Source: Certhia americana
Lineage: Eukaryota; Chordata; Aves; Passeriformes; Certhiidae
Length of the DNA stretch: 64,000 bases
Direction: 5' to 3'
Assembly: GCA_018697195.1 (NCBI GenBank)
Contig: CM031866.1
Coordinates: 7,742,198 to 7,806,197, forward strand
A program made the translations under genes and the position numbers. Numbering within the stretch: position 1 is the first letter of the stretch; the number at the start of each line of letters is the position of its first letter. Below, piece after piece: positions 50,296 to 61,882 of the stretch. A model generated the notes under the pieces. That model made no database searches and had not been told where the DNA came from. It saw nothing but the letters and a program-made list of their open reading frames with translations.

Positions 50296-50730
50296 ATGCA
50301 CATCCTGCTATTTCTTCTCTTACTGATGATTTACTTGGCATGGCAACACTTAAATTACCAGGACAGAGGCAGAGCCAGGGGGTGGACACATATCATTCCC
50401 TCCCTTCTCTGTTACTATCCCTTCAGATCTTCTAGGAGCTGCTCATGGACATCATCTCCTAAAAATAACATGCTTTTGCCAATCCATTTACTTTGTCCAA
50501 AATGGAGTTCCTCCAGCAGCTATAAAAGGGGGTTAATGTCCAGGCAGGGGAAAGGAGTAGCAAGAAACAGTAATTTCTCTCAGCTGAGCTGCAACTGCAG
50601 GAGGATGTTTGAGGATGCTCACCTGCAGCTTCGGTACCAGTGCAGAAATCAGCCTCGAAGGGAGTGTGCTCAGAGATACACACTCCATTTGCAAGCCTTG
50701 TCCTTATGGATGCACACTTTCATTTTCTGA
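50296..50730 (+). CDS. Speculative open frame with signal-peptide-like N-terminus
   Basis: This is a 144-codon frame, long for this window. It begins MHILLFLLLLMIYLAWQ, which resembles a secretion signal, and its C-terminal third is basic with several Cys (CNCRR, YQCRNQPRRECAQRY). That pattern loosely recalls secreted cationic Cys-rich peptides, but the spacing does not match a family I know. The start has A at -3. A TATA box lies within the frame (50521-50528), which is hard to reconcile with this frame being the transcript it drives. Chance remains the most likely explanation. Confidence 0.15.
   Translation: MHILLFLLLLMIYLAWQHLNYQDRGRARGWTHIIPSLLCYYPFRSSRSCSWTSSPKNNMLLPIHLLCPKWSSSSSYKRGLMSRQGKGVARNSNFSQLSCNCRRMFEDAHLQLRYQCRNQPRRECAQRYTLHLQALSLWMHTFIF
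50521..50528 (+). promoter_or_regulatory. Canonical TATA box candidate
   Basis: TATAAAAG followed by a G-run is an optimal TATA element. A start site would fall near 50551, and the first downstream ATG codons lie near 50604. No known gene follows, and no conserved exon is visible, so promoter activity is unproven. Confidence 0.25.
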
Positions 50731-52647
50731 AATAACAACAGCTAAGTTTGGCAAATCTGTACGTCACAACTCTTCTTTTCTTGCATTTCATGGAAGTTTG
50801 TTAAGCTGCAGAAGATAAGTTGTTTCATGAATAAAAGCATTCTTCTATTCCTAAATTATCTATAAACAGACTGATTTTTATAAACTCATGGATTATTCAT
50901 GCATAAAAATCCTGTATTCAAATATATTGCTGCCTACAGTCTGTTTGTTTACTACATGCTGCTCTTACAGCTTCAACTATTTATGTCATACTCAATTGTA
51001 AATCACATGGTATTGTTTCTGATCCAGAGCTGGATGAATGAAAATGTTATAAAGGAGAAGAAAAATGAGAGCATTTACAATGAAGATGAAGCATTTTCGG
51101 AAGCCACCTTTCAGAGAAACCATACACTTAGAGTCTCATATGTGTAAATATAACTCAAGGGAAAGACTAAGGGCAAAAAATCCTCAATCATTCAGGCAGC
51201 ATAATATTTAAATTTCTGCAGTATCCATGTAAAGTCCAACTATTTTGCTTCTATATTACAGGGAACGCATATGTTGAAGGAAATACAGTAAAACCTAGGT
51301 CCCTGGAGCTGAAATTTAAATCCTTTACACACAACAAAAGTAAAATGGAGACTGAAATGGGGAAACTGCAATCTGTTCTTGGTTTGCAGAGGCTTCTGTT
51401 CAATTCATTTACTGAACAGCAAATCTTCTGCACTACAGCATTAATGAAAATAGATACAAAAAGCTTTCAAACTTAAACAAAGAAATGGCTGCTACTTTAG
51501 GGTATTTTCAAGCATTTCCCAGAGATTAACGTATGAGGCAGATGCTCGAATACCAGCACACAATACTTTAATTTAGTTCAGCATCTCTGCAGGCAGTGGC
51601 TTCTCCATTAGTGCTAGTTCCCAGAACACAAGAGATTGTTATTGCAGGGCACTTTTTGATTAAAATCCCCAAATAAGCTGTTAGACTTTACACACATCAA
51701 TCTTTTGTAAATACAATAAGGCAGATTTAATTGGTTTTACTTTCATTTTATAACAAATGTTACTACCTATTATATAAGAAAGCTATTTTAAAAAAGACCC
51801 ACGAAAAGGATTAGAAAGCAATTCCATAAGAGAGAAAATAGGGGCAGAGAGTTATTATGGAGGAATGTCAGCAAGTGCATAGCTAAGGTTGTTTACTCAA
51901 TGCCAACTAATCATCTTTGGAAGTTGAAATAATACACTTAAATGGTTTCAAATTAAGTCTTGTAAGAAATGGAGGAGTTATTGAAGCAGTAGAGGAAATT
52001 GAAAAAACCCCACCACATAAAATGAACCCATACAACAAATACTCACATGATGACAATGAATGTTTTATCTAAAAGAGTGAGGATGAATAATGCCTGGCTA
52101 ATAATGACTGGCCTGATCTGCAAAGCTCAGAATGGAAAGCAGCTTCATGGAAATTGAGGTATTTGAACACATGGTCTCAGTTTGAACCCCAGTTAAGCCT
52201 CAAAAAAATATTTACAAGCTGATCTTCTGTTGATTTTCTGTAAAGAACACTTCAGAATTATGAATTTCTGGAGTTAGAAAGGATGTCTGATGATGCAGAG
52301 GAGTGAACATGGAGAACATTAAATCTTATTTACAGCTGTGCAATTATCCAAGACTATTTTCCAGTTTTATCTTGTTGCATCAATACAGTGTCTATTTGTA
52401 ACAATACCCACACATCCACATATAAAAATACTTCAGTTCAAAGCCTCAAGCACTTCAGCTAAGGAAGAAGGTCTGTACCTCTGAGTGACCTGTCCTTTTC
52501 CCCAGAGGACCAAACAACACACAGGCAGATATGTATTCAGCTGCTAGGCTGCATTTTTGTCAGAAAAGTTTTAACCTTTCCTGGGCAAGACAACTGACAG
52601 TGAAGTCAGTTATAATTTCTGAGAACATTATCAAGAAACAGGGTATT
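50731..52647. other. Unassigned tract
   Basis: No gene or repeat family recognised. AT-rich with small open frames lacking exon-like ends. Confidence 0.55.
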
Positions 52648-52760
52648 AAAAAAACCAAACAGTCAACAAAAAAACCCAACCAAACAAAAAAAACAAAAAA
52701 AAACAAAAACAAAACAAAACAAAAAAAAAAAAAAAAACAAAAAAAAAACACACACAAAAA
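52648..52760 (+). repeat. CAAAA-rich low-complexity tract
   Basis: About 110 bases made almost only of A with interspersed single C (CAAAA, CAAAAA and similar units), ending in ACACACAC. Such tracts often grow from the A-rich tails of retroposed sequences. The upstream sequence is not recognised as an element. Confidence 0.9.
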
Positions 52761-53324
52761 CCCTGTGTTAAAATCACATTAAAATAATGTATATTTGTAC
52801 ATATTTATTTATCAACCTCTTTTTACCAGAAGGTTTTCAAGCTCTCTGGGAGGACTGCTACTCAGACAAAGAAAGGGCATGCAAATGACAGGACCTGAAA
52901 ATCTGGACTTTAACTTTCTTAAAGAAGTTTCCATAAAGTCCTTTTTCACCTAATTATGGACTTCAGGCCCAACGTGGAACAAATTAACATAGCTCTGTGA
53001 CTTATTGGACAGCTGACCTTCCACTGACCTAGCAGAGTAACAGAGTTTCAAGAGTGACGTTTTCTGCACTCAGATATCCACAAAAATGAGTTAAATTCAG
53101 AATGTTTCATTTAGCTGTGTCTATTCCGTATCTGAAATCCTGAAAATATTTTGGGTTTATTGTTCACATCCTGAGGAGCAACAGAACTCTTGCTGACACG
53201 TTCCTCTCCCTACCCAAATTCTTCCTCCTTCTGCTTCTTACAGAGCTTACAAAGATGTCTGTGCACACTCTTCCTCCCTCTTTGGCAGCTCTGCTGGCTC
53301 TAATTTCCATAGCAGGAAACTCAC
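52761..53324. other. Unassigned tract
   Basis: Nothing recognised. Confidence 0.55.
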
Positions 53325-53371
53325 CTTGCTAATAAATCAAAGAGCAATGGAAGAGGTGACTCATCACCTTC
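53325..53371 (-). other. Candidate minus-strand exon, 47 nt
   Basis: On the minus strand a pyrimidine-biased tract ends CCACTTACAG before the unit, and the unit ends AAG followed by GTGAGT, a strong donor. One frame is open throughout (EGDESPLPLLFDLLA). It is short, the peptide is unrecognised, and a chance splice pair is likely. Confidence 0.17.
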
Positions 53372-55240
53372 CTGTAAGTGGTTAAAGTAAAAATGGACTA
53401 CGGTCATTTCTGTGGTTTCCATTCTTCTTTTCCTTAAGCTCTACTCTCCCCACCCCCATGCTGTAGATTTTATCATCTCTCTGAGTTATTTTCAGCTTTC
53501 AGTGCAACATATTAAATCTTCTCTGCTTGACTTGGTCATGTCATTTGATCCTGCTTTCCCCTCTTATGTGCAGCCTTCATTGGTCTTCTGTGTCATTAAA
53601 GTGTCTTCCTTTATTACTCCCTCACCAGGGGCCGTATCATGGAAGGGAATATCACCTGTAATATCCTTCTTTTCTTTTTTTTTTTTTTTTCTGATTACCA
53701 GATGTGGGAGTTTTATGCAATAAAACCCAAGCATCCCCAATACATAGTGAATTTTCTTGCCAGCCTTATGGTAAGACTGCATATGTCCAAAAGGTGAGCC
53801 TACCACCTCCAAAAGCTTTGAACTTTGTACACAAGAATCCATAGCAAGCAATGCATTACCTGTGGATACATACACAGGCTATGACCAAACTAACCCACAG
53901 CTCCAGAAGGAGAACTGGTTTTGGTCACATTACAGGTGTAGAATGGCAGCATCCAGCCCTTGAGGGCATTCAGAAAAGGTTGAACAGCAAAATAGCTCTG
54001 TAAATAGAGATGTATTTAGGAAAAAAATAACTTCAAGCTTTAAAACAGGAAGCAATTTCTTTTCCTCTTTCAAATACCACAAACCAGCAGATTTCACAAA
54101 CCTTTGTGATCCTCTATTGACAATACAGACCCCTGAGCTTCGTCACTATTTAATGGCTCCAAATTCTCTCAGAGTTAAGCTTTGCTACTACAATACCATC
54201 TGCTAGTGCAGATACGCCGCACAAATTCCTCAGGAAATTAGCAGAGCTGCTTCCAAGCACAAATCTCTGTGCTGGAGGATTCCCATGCAGAGTGCTCTGA
54301 ACTTGCACCGAGCTGCCTAATGCCCTTTCTCATGGTCAGGCTCTGATGAGGAACTTCGTTAGTTCGTTCCAGAATCTAGATCCTGTGTTAAAGCATAACC
54401 AAACAAAACTCTAGCATATAAAAGAAAGTTCACAACAGCACAGTGGAGGTTTTCTGCTTGTTTGCTATTACAGAACTGAGATCAGTGTTTGGAAGGTGAA
54501 GCATGATGTGAACGAAAGCCAAGCCAGGCAGAAGAGATGTTCTCAACAATAGAAGGTATGGGCCAATCTTTAATTCTTCTTGGCTCTGCCTTCCAGGAAA
54601 GTGAAATGTATCCATCCATCCAAGGTTTCAGCCTCTCCTTTAGCCAGGACACTGTTGCCCATAGCTCTCTGTTTCCAAACTAAGCACAACCACACTGCAT
54701 ATCATGGGCTCAAGGGGCCAGAGGAAAACACAAAGCTTAGCTCTGGAGCTGAAGCAGCTGCCATGGGACTAACTTGTGTCCCCAAAGCCAAGAACACACA
54801 AAACAACATGAAAATGTACCTGTGCCCTCCCTCACACAGTGCCAACTCCCTTCAACCATGGACCTGTCTCTCTTGCTCCATCCAGACTAGGATTTAGCCA
54901 GTCCTCTAACATTTCTTTGATTTGTGTGTTTAAAAGAATCATTTAACTTTCTTTTCCATCTTCCAAGATTTGCATGGTTTCTATTATTTATCTTTTCCAC
55001 TTGATCAACCAGCTGAAAAATCAATAAGTGTATTTATTTTATCATAGTTGCAGAGGAGCCCACTGTTGTGCTAAGTTGCTATTTTAGGAACTAAAGCAGT
55101 TTTTGAATCTATATAAGTAGTTTGGCAAGCTGCTCTTTCTGCCTTTGCCCTCTCTTTTGCATTGGACACAACACAGAAATCTTTCTGTGCTTCTGCATGG
55201 TGAAAATTGATAAAAAACAGCTTTGGTCATTTTTAAAAAC
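53372..55240. other. Unassigned tract
   Basis: No gene is recognised. T16 lies at 53675-53690. A good acceptor-like tract (TCTGCCTTCCAG) ends near 54595, ahead of a 105-codon open frame (54580-54897) that I do not recognise and that has no donor. Several CpG occur at 54200-54365. Confidence 0.5.
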
Positions 55241-55261
55241 TTTTTTTTTTTTTTTTTTTTT
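55241..55261. repeat. T21 homopolymer
   Basis: Twenty-one consecutive T, followed by CCTGCTAAG. Together they form a very strong polypyrimidine-plus-AG acceptor pattern for the plus strand. Confidence 0.9.
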
Positions 55262-55282
55262 CCTGCTAAGAAAGTTAATACC

Positions 55283-55420
55283 ATGGAAAAAACTGGTCAG
55301 GAGGATCAAATGTTTATGCAGGACGTCATGCTGCTTTGGTGTGCCAGCTCTCCAAGAGTCTATGAGGAAGCCAGCCAGACAGGCTCTGAAGCCTGCACCC
55401 TGACCCCAGTGACCTCTTAA
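55283..55420 (+). CDS. Speculative small open frame, 45 codons
   Basis: The ATG at 55283 has an optimal context (ACCATGG). The frame begins MEKTGQEDQMFMQDVMLLW, is acidic with little low complexity, and stops at 55418-55420. It follows an acceptor-like T21-CCTGCTAAG, so it could equally be a terminal exon beginning at 55271. No family is recognised and no poly(A) signal is visible immediately downstream, so confidence stays low. Confidence 0.2.
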   Translation: MEKTGQEDQMFMQDVMLLWCASSPRVYEEASQTGSEACTLTPVTS

Positions 55421-55902
55421 TTTTTCAAAGTTTATCTAGCCCCATCCCAGCAGTACTTGCATTGAAACCAATCCCTCTGCTCCTGGATTTTTGGCAGAAG
55501 GTGACTTCCTTCATATGGAAAAGTGTTTAATACCAATTTAATGGTCTGTCTAGCCACTGTAAGCCCCCAACCCCCTCCTTGAGTATCCCACTGGCAAGAA
55601 ACCGTGAAATAATATGCTTGAAATAGCCCTAATTCTTCTCCTCAGTGTGATAGTTGTTTTTCTAATACATTTTTTTTAAAAAAGTCATAGAGGAGAAGCT
55701 ATTAGCTACAGAGTTGAATGACATCTTTACTAAATTACTTTGCATGTACATAAAATTTAATTTTTTTCATTAAAATGTTGGGGTTTTCATTATTTCTTCT
55801 CTCATATATTTGCACAGTCAGAAAAGGGCCCCAGCAGAACCAAAATGTTTCCATTCAGACTTGCTAGCACCAGAAAAGCAAATCACATCCATGCAAATTC
55901 AC
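55421..55902. other. Unassigned tract
   Basis: Nothing recognised beyond T8A6 near 55670-55685. Confidence 0.55.
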
Positions 55903-56024
55903 TTCTAGGGATTCTAGGGAAAAAAAAAAAAAAAAAAAAAAACAAAAAAAAAAAAAAAAAAANNNNNNNNNNNNNNNNNNNNNNNNNNNNNNNNNNNNNT
56001 CTTTTTTTTTTCTTTTTTTTTTTT
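55903..56024. repeat. Poly-A / N gap / poly-T junction
   Basis: A tandem 9-mer (ttctaggga at 55903-55911 and 55912-55920) runs into A23, a single C, then A19 to 55962. Then come 37 N (55963-55999) and a T-rich run with two C up to 56024. The N block is an assembly gap. The switch from A-rich to T-rich across it means either two oppositely oriented A-tailed insertions or a collapsed or mis-joined homopolymer. Confidence 0.9.
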
Positions 56025-59000
56025 GGTTGCAAAAAAAAGAAAGCCTGGGCACACTGCCAACAAAAAAATTCTAACAAAGAGGGAAATAAAAAGGAAATAA
56101 GGTGATGCCATAGTTTTTCTAAAGCAATGAGATTGTTTCTGTAAGAAATGTTTTGGTTCAAAGGAAGCTGCAACTGTCCTTTGAGATAAGGAAAGGTCTG
56201 AAACTTTACAGCAGGGTTGCTGTGTCAGGGCACAAAGTGCAGTCTCATACCTCCCCCAGGCAGGGTCAGGATGGGGAGAGCAAAACAGCAGCCCAGAACC
56301 ACAGGATACATGCAATGAGTTGGTCTGGGGTTGAAAAAGGAGCTAAAAGGAGCTTCAGCATCCTTTTAGTCCAGGCATTACACAGGAACAACCCATCCTT
56401 CTGCACACTGGGGATGCTGGAACCAAAGCTGTTCTAACAGTGATTTCAATTGCTTTCTAGCTTTAAAAATGTTACCCAGCCCCCAGCTGCACACACCTTC
56501 AGAGGAGACAACTGTGAATATCAGCAGCACCCTGTGCCTTCAGAAATGTCAGAGAAGTCCATCTGAGGAAACATGAAGGTGCTGTCTGCAGTCTCCCATT
56601 TGGACATAAATCATCTAATTTTCCAGGAAGAGTGAGGTACATTTAGATAGGAACAATGAACAACCCCCCATAGTTTAATGGCAATAAGCTGCCCTGTGTT
56701 GTGCTGAAATGCTGCAGGGCACCGTTTTGGCTGTGGCTGTGAGGGATTTGATGGTTTGTGCTGCTGCAAAGGGTCATCTCCCTTATCTCTTTGGAGCAAC
56801 ACAACACATAGGAAACTGTGGAAGGAAGAATAAAAACATTCATATGGATTCTGTTTACAACATTTTTAAAGTTAGGATTTTCTTGAGTGAATAAAAAATC
56901 TAACATGAAATTACTGACACTCCACAAATATTTACAGCATCATCCTGCAGGTGAAAAAATCCCACCTCATTAACAACACCAAACAGTCGCACTCCAAAAC
57001 ACTACAATTTCATGTCATTTTTTCACCTCTTTGGGAGTGGTCAAGCAGGAGAAGTACCATATCAGCCTATTCCACAGCAGCCCCAGGGCTGATGTCCAGC
57101 CCACCAGGCTTCAGTCTGAACACCAGTCTCAGACTGAGGCCTAGTGACCAAAATAATTGTTATTTTCTTTCATGTGGCTGCCAGAGACTGACATTTTCAG
57201 AAGCAGAGAAGTGAGAGAGGAGGAAAGGGAGGAGAACATGAAGAGACACAAAGTTCAGATGGAGATTTCCTGGACTTTTTGATGTCTCCATGGGACATGT
57301 TCTGCACAGACCTGGAAGTCTTCACTCTAAGATCCTCTGCTCTGTCTCATGGTCTAGAGGTTTCAAGCAGTGCCATCACCTACCTTTCAGGAAGGAGTTC
57401 AGACTTTATTTCTTTTGCAAAAAACAATATTCTCATCCCTAATCCCTTTTCTAAATACTACATGGTGGCACAGCCTTGGAATTATGTCAGTCTCAACAAC
57501 ACCATATGCACTGTTAAATGGAGCACAGCTCACACACTCTAACCACAAAGAATCTAAAGAGATGAGCAAGGGGCCTTTTCCAGAAAATGGCTCCAAATGA
57601 CCAAAGAAAATAAAAGTTTCTTCAGAAAAATGCAGGTTATGATACACCATGATGATGCAAGTTTGAATATCCAAGATTATGAAAACACCCAATCAACTCC
57701 AGTTGTGCAATTGTGGTTTTTTGCAATTTCTCTAAATCCATCACATTGGGTAACTAATGAAATAGGAGGAAGGGGGTGAAACGTTATGCTTAGGTGTGGT
57801 TTGGAAGTTTGTAGAGAATATATGCAGTGAGGTATTCTATGTTTGTTTAATACTTCTGAGCTGGAGTTATGGTATTAGGCATCATAACTACTCTGCTTGT
57901 TTCTTTGGGGTCCTACAATTTAGCTTCAAATAGTTCAGCTGTACAGATTCCTCCACTCCCATCCTTTCACTGTGAAGTGCTTTTTTCTTACCCCCAGAGA
58001 TCAAAGAGATGTTTTTGTGGTTCGCTGTTCCATCCACATTCCCACTCCCTCCTCTCTTCCTTCCTTCCTCTGCCCTCACTGCAGCACATCACCCAGCAGC
58101 CCGAGGCATTAATCACTCTCACGTTCAGATGAACTCATGGAGCCAATATCCTGCTCTGGACATTACCCCGTGCTTCAGCAGCTCCCTGGCTCTCACTTGC
58201 AGTGCAGTGAATTCACTACTAGCTTCACAATTCCTGTCTGGCTGTTTGTCCAATTTTAAGTCTGATTTTGATTCTGTGTTAAATCAAGAACATTTGAGTA
58301 TTTGATAGCGACTATGAGCCTAGTGGGTAAAGGATAATTTAGGGGAAAGTCTCCAGATTGCTGTTTTCCTGGAATTTGCTGCCACCTCATTCCCACAGTG
58401 CCTTGTCAGGGCTAAAGTTACACATTTGATTGGAACAGGGCAACAGCTTTATTTTCCAAACCAGAGAATCTGGGTCAGCTGAGGAATAAGAGGACAGACT
58501 TAATTTTACAGGACATCAAATATAAAAAACACTTCTCAGACCAGACTATCCTTCCATTAGGCTAATTTAGGTTAAGTTTTACCAAACACTAAAATAAACG
58601 AGCTACAGCTCTTTTTCCTGGCATGATACTGGGTAACAGTCAACTGAGAGCTTGGATTAAGACCAGCTACAGCAGACCATGACAGATCTCACCTATTGCT
58701 TATTTCTTTTTATCCCATCACACTAAGCATGCTTGCATATTATTAGAAGTTTCCAATAAAACAGGTTTGCACACTTGGAGGTTTCCTCACAAGCATTTGC
58801 TTTTCATGCATTAATATACAGACACCTTCTGCACTGCTTTGCCTACGAGGTCATACAGTCAAAATGTAACTCACAGTCAAAGCAAAACCTGCACTGATAT
58901 TTTTCTTCCTTTTCAGGCAGGTTGAATGATTTTTTTCAAAGGCATCATTAAATATTACTTGTGAACCATTGCATAAATAATCCTTGCACATGGTGCATTG

Positions 59001-59979
59001 CAGCATTTAATATTCCAACTCCCAGCTATTCTGGCTGGACTCTCAGGTGCACGGTGTGTTATGGGCTTCCCCAGAGGATAAGCAGAACCTTCATCTCCAT
59101 TCTGATTATTCACAACTATCTATTTCAAATTTACTGTCACAAATACATCTGTTATATAACACTCTTGAAATTGTTGTCAAAGTAAACAGCCCTGTCAAGA
59201 CTTTCCTTGCATTTATTTATACAAAATAAATTTGGAGAATGGAAACAAAGGAGCAGAGTTAAATAGAGTTAGCAGTTAAAAACACGTATTGTAAATCTCA
59301 GAATATTTTTTTTCTGCTTTGCAATAAAAATACCAAATAATACAGTGTGTATGAAGCCAAATATAAATAACTCAAAATATTATGAATAAATCAGCAACTG
59401 AGTGTGTATAAACATCACCCCTCAATCCGTGTGGAGAATACATGAGACATACTGACAATGCACAGTCACTTCCATAGGAAGTCCCCCAATTCCTGCTCCA
59501 GGATTTTTCATTCTACAGCACATGTGGAGGCATTGTCCCACTCTTCAGCTTGCTTGAAATTGTTTACAGTATATAATTGCTTCACTGCTAATAAAGGACA
59601 CAGTGCAAGAACCCTGCCAAAAAGTATTTTTGGTAAGGCAGAATAGGCCTTAATTCCAAACACATAAATAAAAGAAAAAAATTACTGTCAAGGGACAGGA
59701 TTATTTTCCCAAAGGAACATCTGTTCCTAACACATTTCATGAAAATACATACAATAAACCATAAGTTCAAAACAGAAACTGTATTCAAACACTGCCCAAC
59801 AGAAGTCCACAATCCCTGGAAAACTTCTTTTAAATCCCCAGCAACCCGTAGGCTTGAAGAGAACCATTTCCTCTGTATACACTGCAGCTCTTCAGAACTG
59901 CAGCCATTTGGCAGTGAGTTTGAAAAGCCACAAAAGGATGGGAATTAGCCATGTCAGCATCTTCCCTAGCTGCAGAATG
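56025..59979. other. Unassigned non-coding tract
   Basis: No gene or repeat family is recognised. A CT-rich stretch at about 58030-58080 ends in an acceptor-like CACTGCAG, but the sequence after it carries no recognisable exon. Small open frames at 56951-57214 and 57869-58305 lack splice-like ends. Confidence 0.5.
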
Positions 59980-60500
59980 TAGCTCAATCCTTCACGCTGC
60001 CAAAATCAGTTGTAAAAGCCAGCGTGACAGCCGAGAGGAAGGTAATCCTCGCCAGCTGTTTCCAGCTGAAGCCAACCACATCAGCAGCACACAGCAGGCA
60101 CCAACATGCAGCAGCTAAAAAGCTACCTGAGAAGTGGGGAAGATGAAGTTTGGTTCCAGGATCAATAAAGTGCCTTGGGGATGCTGACAATGTTTAGCTC
60201 ACTTCAGCCAGCCGACCAAATAGAGGTTGCAGTAATGTGCCAGCCCCACGTGGCTGCAGGACCTCAGGGGGAAATTCTCATCAGTCCACCACCTTCGGAC
60301 ACTGCAGAAAAATTCTACCTTTTGCAGAACTGTTAACCAGAGTATCGGAGCCTAAACACATCTCAAACCGTAATTAAAAACCAGATCTTATTAGGTAGCG
60401 AAAAAAGGAGGGTTTTTCCCTTCTCTTAGCTATTGTCTGCCCCCACGTGCAGAGGCACGTGAGAGAAGTACTGACTGAGGCAGAACAACTCACCAAAAAT
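59980..60500. promoter_or_regulatory. CpG-enriched block with E-boxes, candidate enhancer or promoter
   Basis: I count about 13 CpG in 520 bases, several-fold above the neighbouring DNA, plus three perfect CACGTG E-boxes at 60247-60252, 60444-60449 and 60456-60461. No TATA box, known exon or open frame of credible coding quality is present. The block is too weak to be called a CpG island by the usual thresholds, so a distal element is more likely than a housekeeping promoter. Confidence 0.35.
60444..60461. promoter_or_regulatory. Tandem E-box (E1-E2 type) with 6-bp spacer
   Basis: CACGTGCAGAGGCACGTG holds two perfect E-boxes separated by exactly 6 bases. Tandem E-boxes with 6-7-base spacing are the preferred arrangement for the CLOCK:BMAL1 heterodimer in circadian genes. 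USF, MYC/MAX and MITF/TFE proteins also bind CACGTG. Function is inferred from arrangement only. Confidence 0.45.
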
Positions 60501-61843
60501 TCACACCGTGTTCAGTTAAACTCAGGCAGCAGCTGAGACCAAACAACCTGTCTTGTCTCTCCAATACTTTTGCTGATAGTAACTTTAGGGATGTCAGATC
60601 TGTTCTTACTTGTTCATCTTCACTTCCTCCTTCACACATACTGAAGCAACAAAAGAGTTCTCCAACATATGTGCAGAAAGGATGAAGGCTTACAGTTGTC
60701 ATCTAAATATTTTTATTGAAGTGATAATTAACTGTTTCTAAGGGCTTGGCTTTACTACAAAGATAGCAAGTCAGAATAAGGGTATTAAGTTTCCTCTGTT
60801 ATCAATCAGTAATTTCTGTTCTAATGCTGCAAAATGTGCCTTTGAGGCAGCCTCTCCTCCTGCTGCTGTTCTGCTCAAGGGAAAAAGTGATGACTTTTTC
60901 TTATGCTATACTCCATTACACCACACAGCTTAAGCTACATGCTCCTGCTATACTAAATGCACCATTCTGCTCATCTACACAGATAACTAAATTTAATTAC
61001 ATTAATAATTGTTGTGGTTTAGTACATTGCCAAAATTTACCTCCTAGCTTGTTAGACCTACAATTTAATTAGCAGCAGTGAATTTTAAATGAATGATATT
61101 ATCTAAACAATTATTTAGGGGGGTTTGCTGTTGTTGTTTCTGCACCACCTAAAAAATAAACAAAATAAGCTATTTTCCTCCCTGCACTAGTCAGAAGTGA
61201 ACATGTAGCCCAGACACTTGTGGCATAAGGAAGAGATTGCTTTGGATCAGTTTTGAGGGTCAGCTACAATATAGTATTTTCTCTAAATGCCAGCATTTCT
61301 CCAAGACAAATTTTATCTGATTTGCAGTAAATCCACAATGGTTCTTATACCTCCTATAAGGTCCTGGGATGAACCTTTATTTCCATTATTTACACTCACC
61401 TTGAGCTTTTTGTTTCTGATACACAACAGACAGAAGCCTCTGTCAGATTCTTCCCTCCCTGACACAAGCAACTCCAAATCTCCTTTACTCATTTGAATCC
61501 AAACTAAATCCTCTTTATCTCAGACATGGAGATGATAATGCATGCTTGTCAATCTCTTGCAATCAACACAACCTTAAGCTTAAGCAAACTCTGATTTTAA
61601 CCAGCTGATAATAATTATTCATTCCTCTACCTTTATTTTAACTATATTAACCATATTCTATGAAAGTCACCCATAAATTTCAACCACAAGGAAAAAAAAG
61701 TCACCATAAAAACCTTGAAAACAAAATAAACACCAAATTCACAATGTTTCTTAGTCTCATCAGTCCCCCAGATAGGTATTTTGTTGCTGTTGTTCATGAG
61801 ATGGGGATTATTTGAGAGAGTTTTTTGTTTGTTGGCTGATTTT
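60501..61843. other. Unassigned AT-rich tract
   Basis: Nothing recognised. A G6 run lies near 61120. Confidence 0.55.
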
Positions 61844-61882
61844 GGGTTGTTTTGGGGGTTTTTTGAGGGGGTGGGAGAGGGG
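61844..61882 (+). other. G-run tract, borderline quadruplex motif
   Basis: G runs at 61844-61846, 61854-61858, 61867-61871, 61873-61875 and 61879-61882 are separated by loops of 7, 8, 1 and 3 bases. With five runs, a four-tract quadruplex is possible, although the 8-base loop exceeds the usual limit of 7. Confidence 0.5.

Noticed and set aside
52531..52782. Lys/Asn-rich open frame over the CAAAA tract
   Set aside because: It is a translation of low-complexity DNA, not a protein.
55845..56315. Open frames crossing the N gap
   Set aside because: They run through poly-A or poly-T and unknown bases, so the reading is meaningless.
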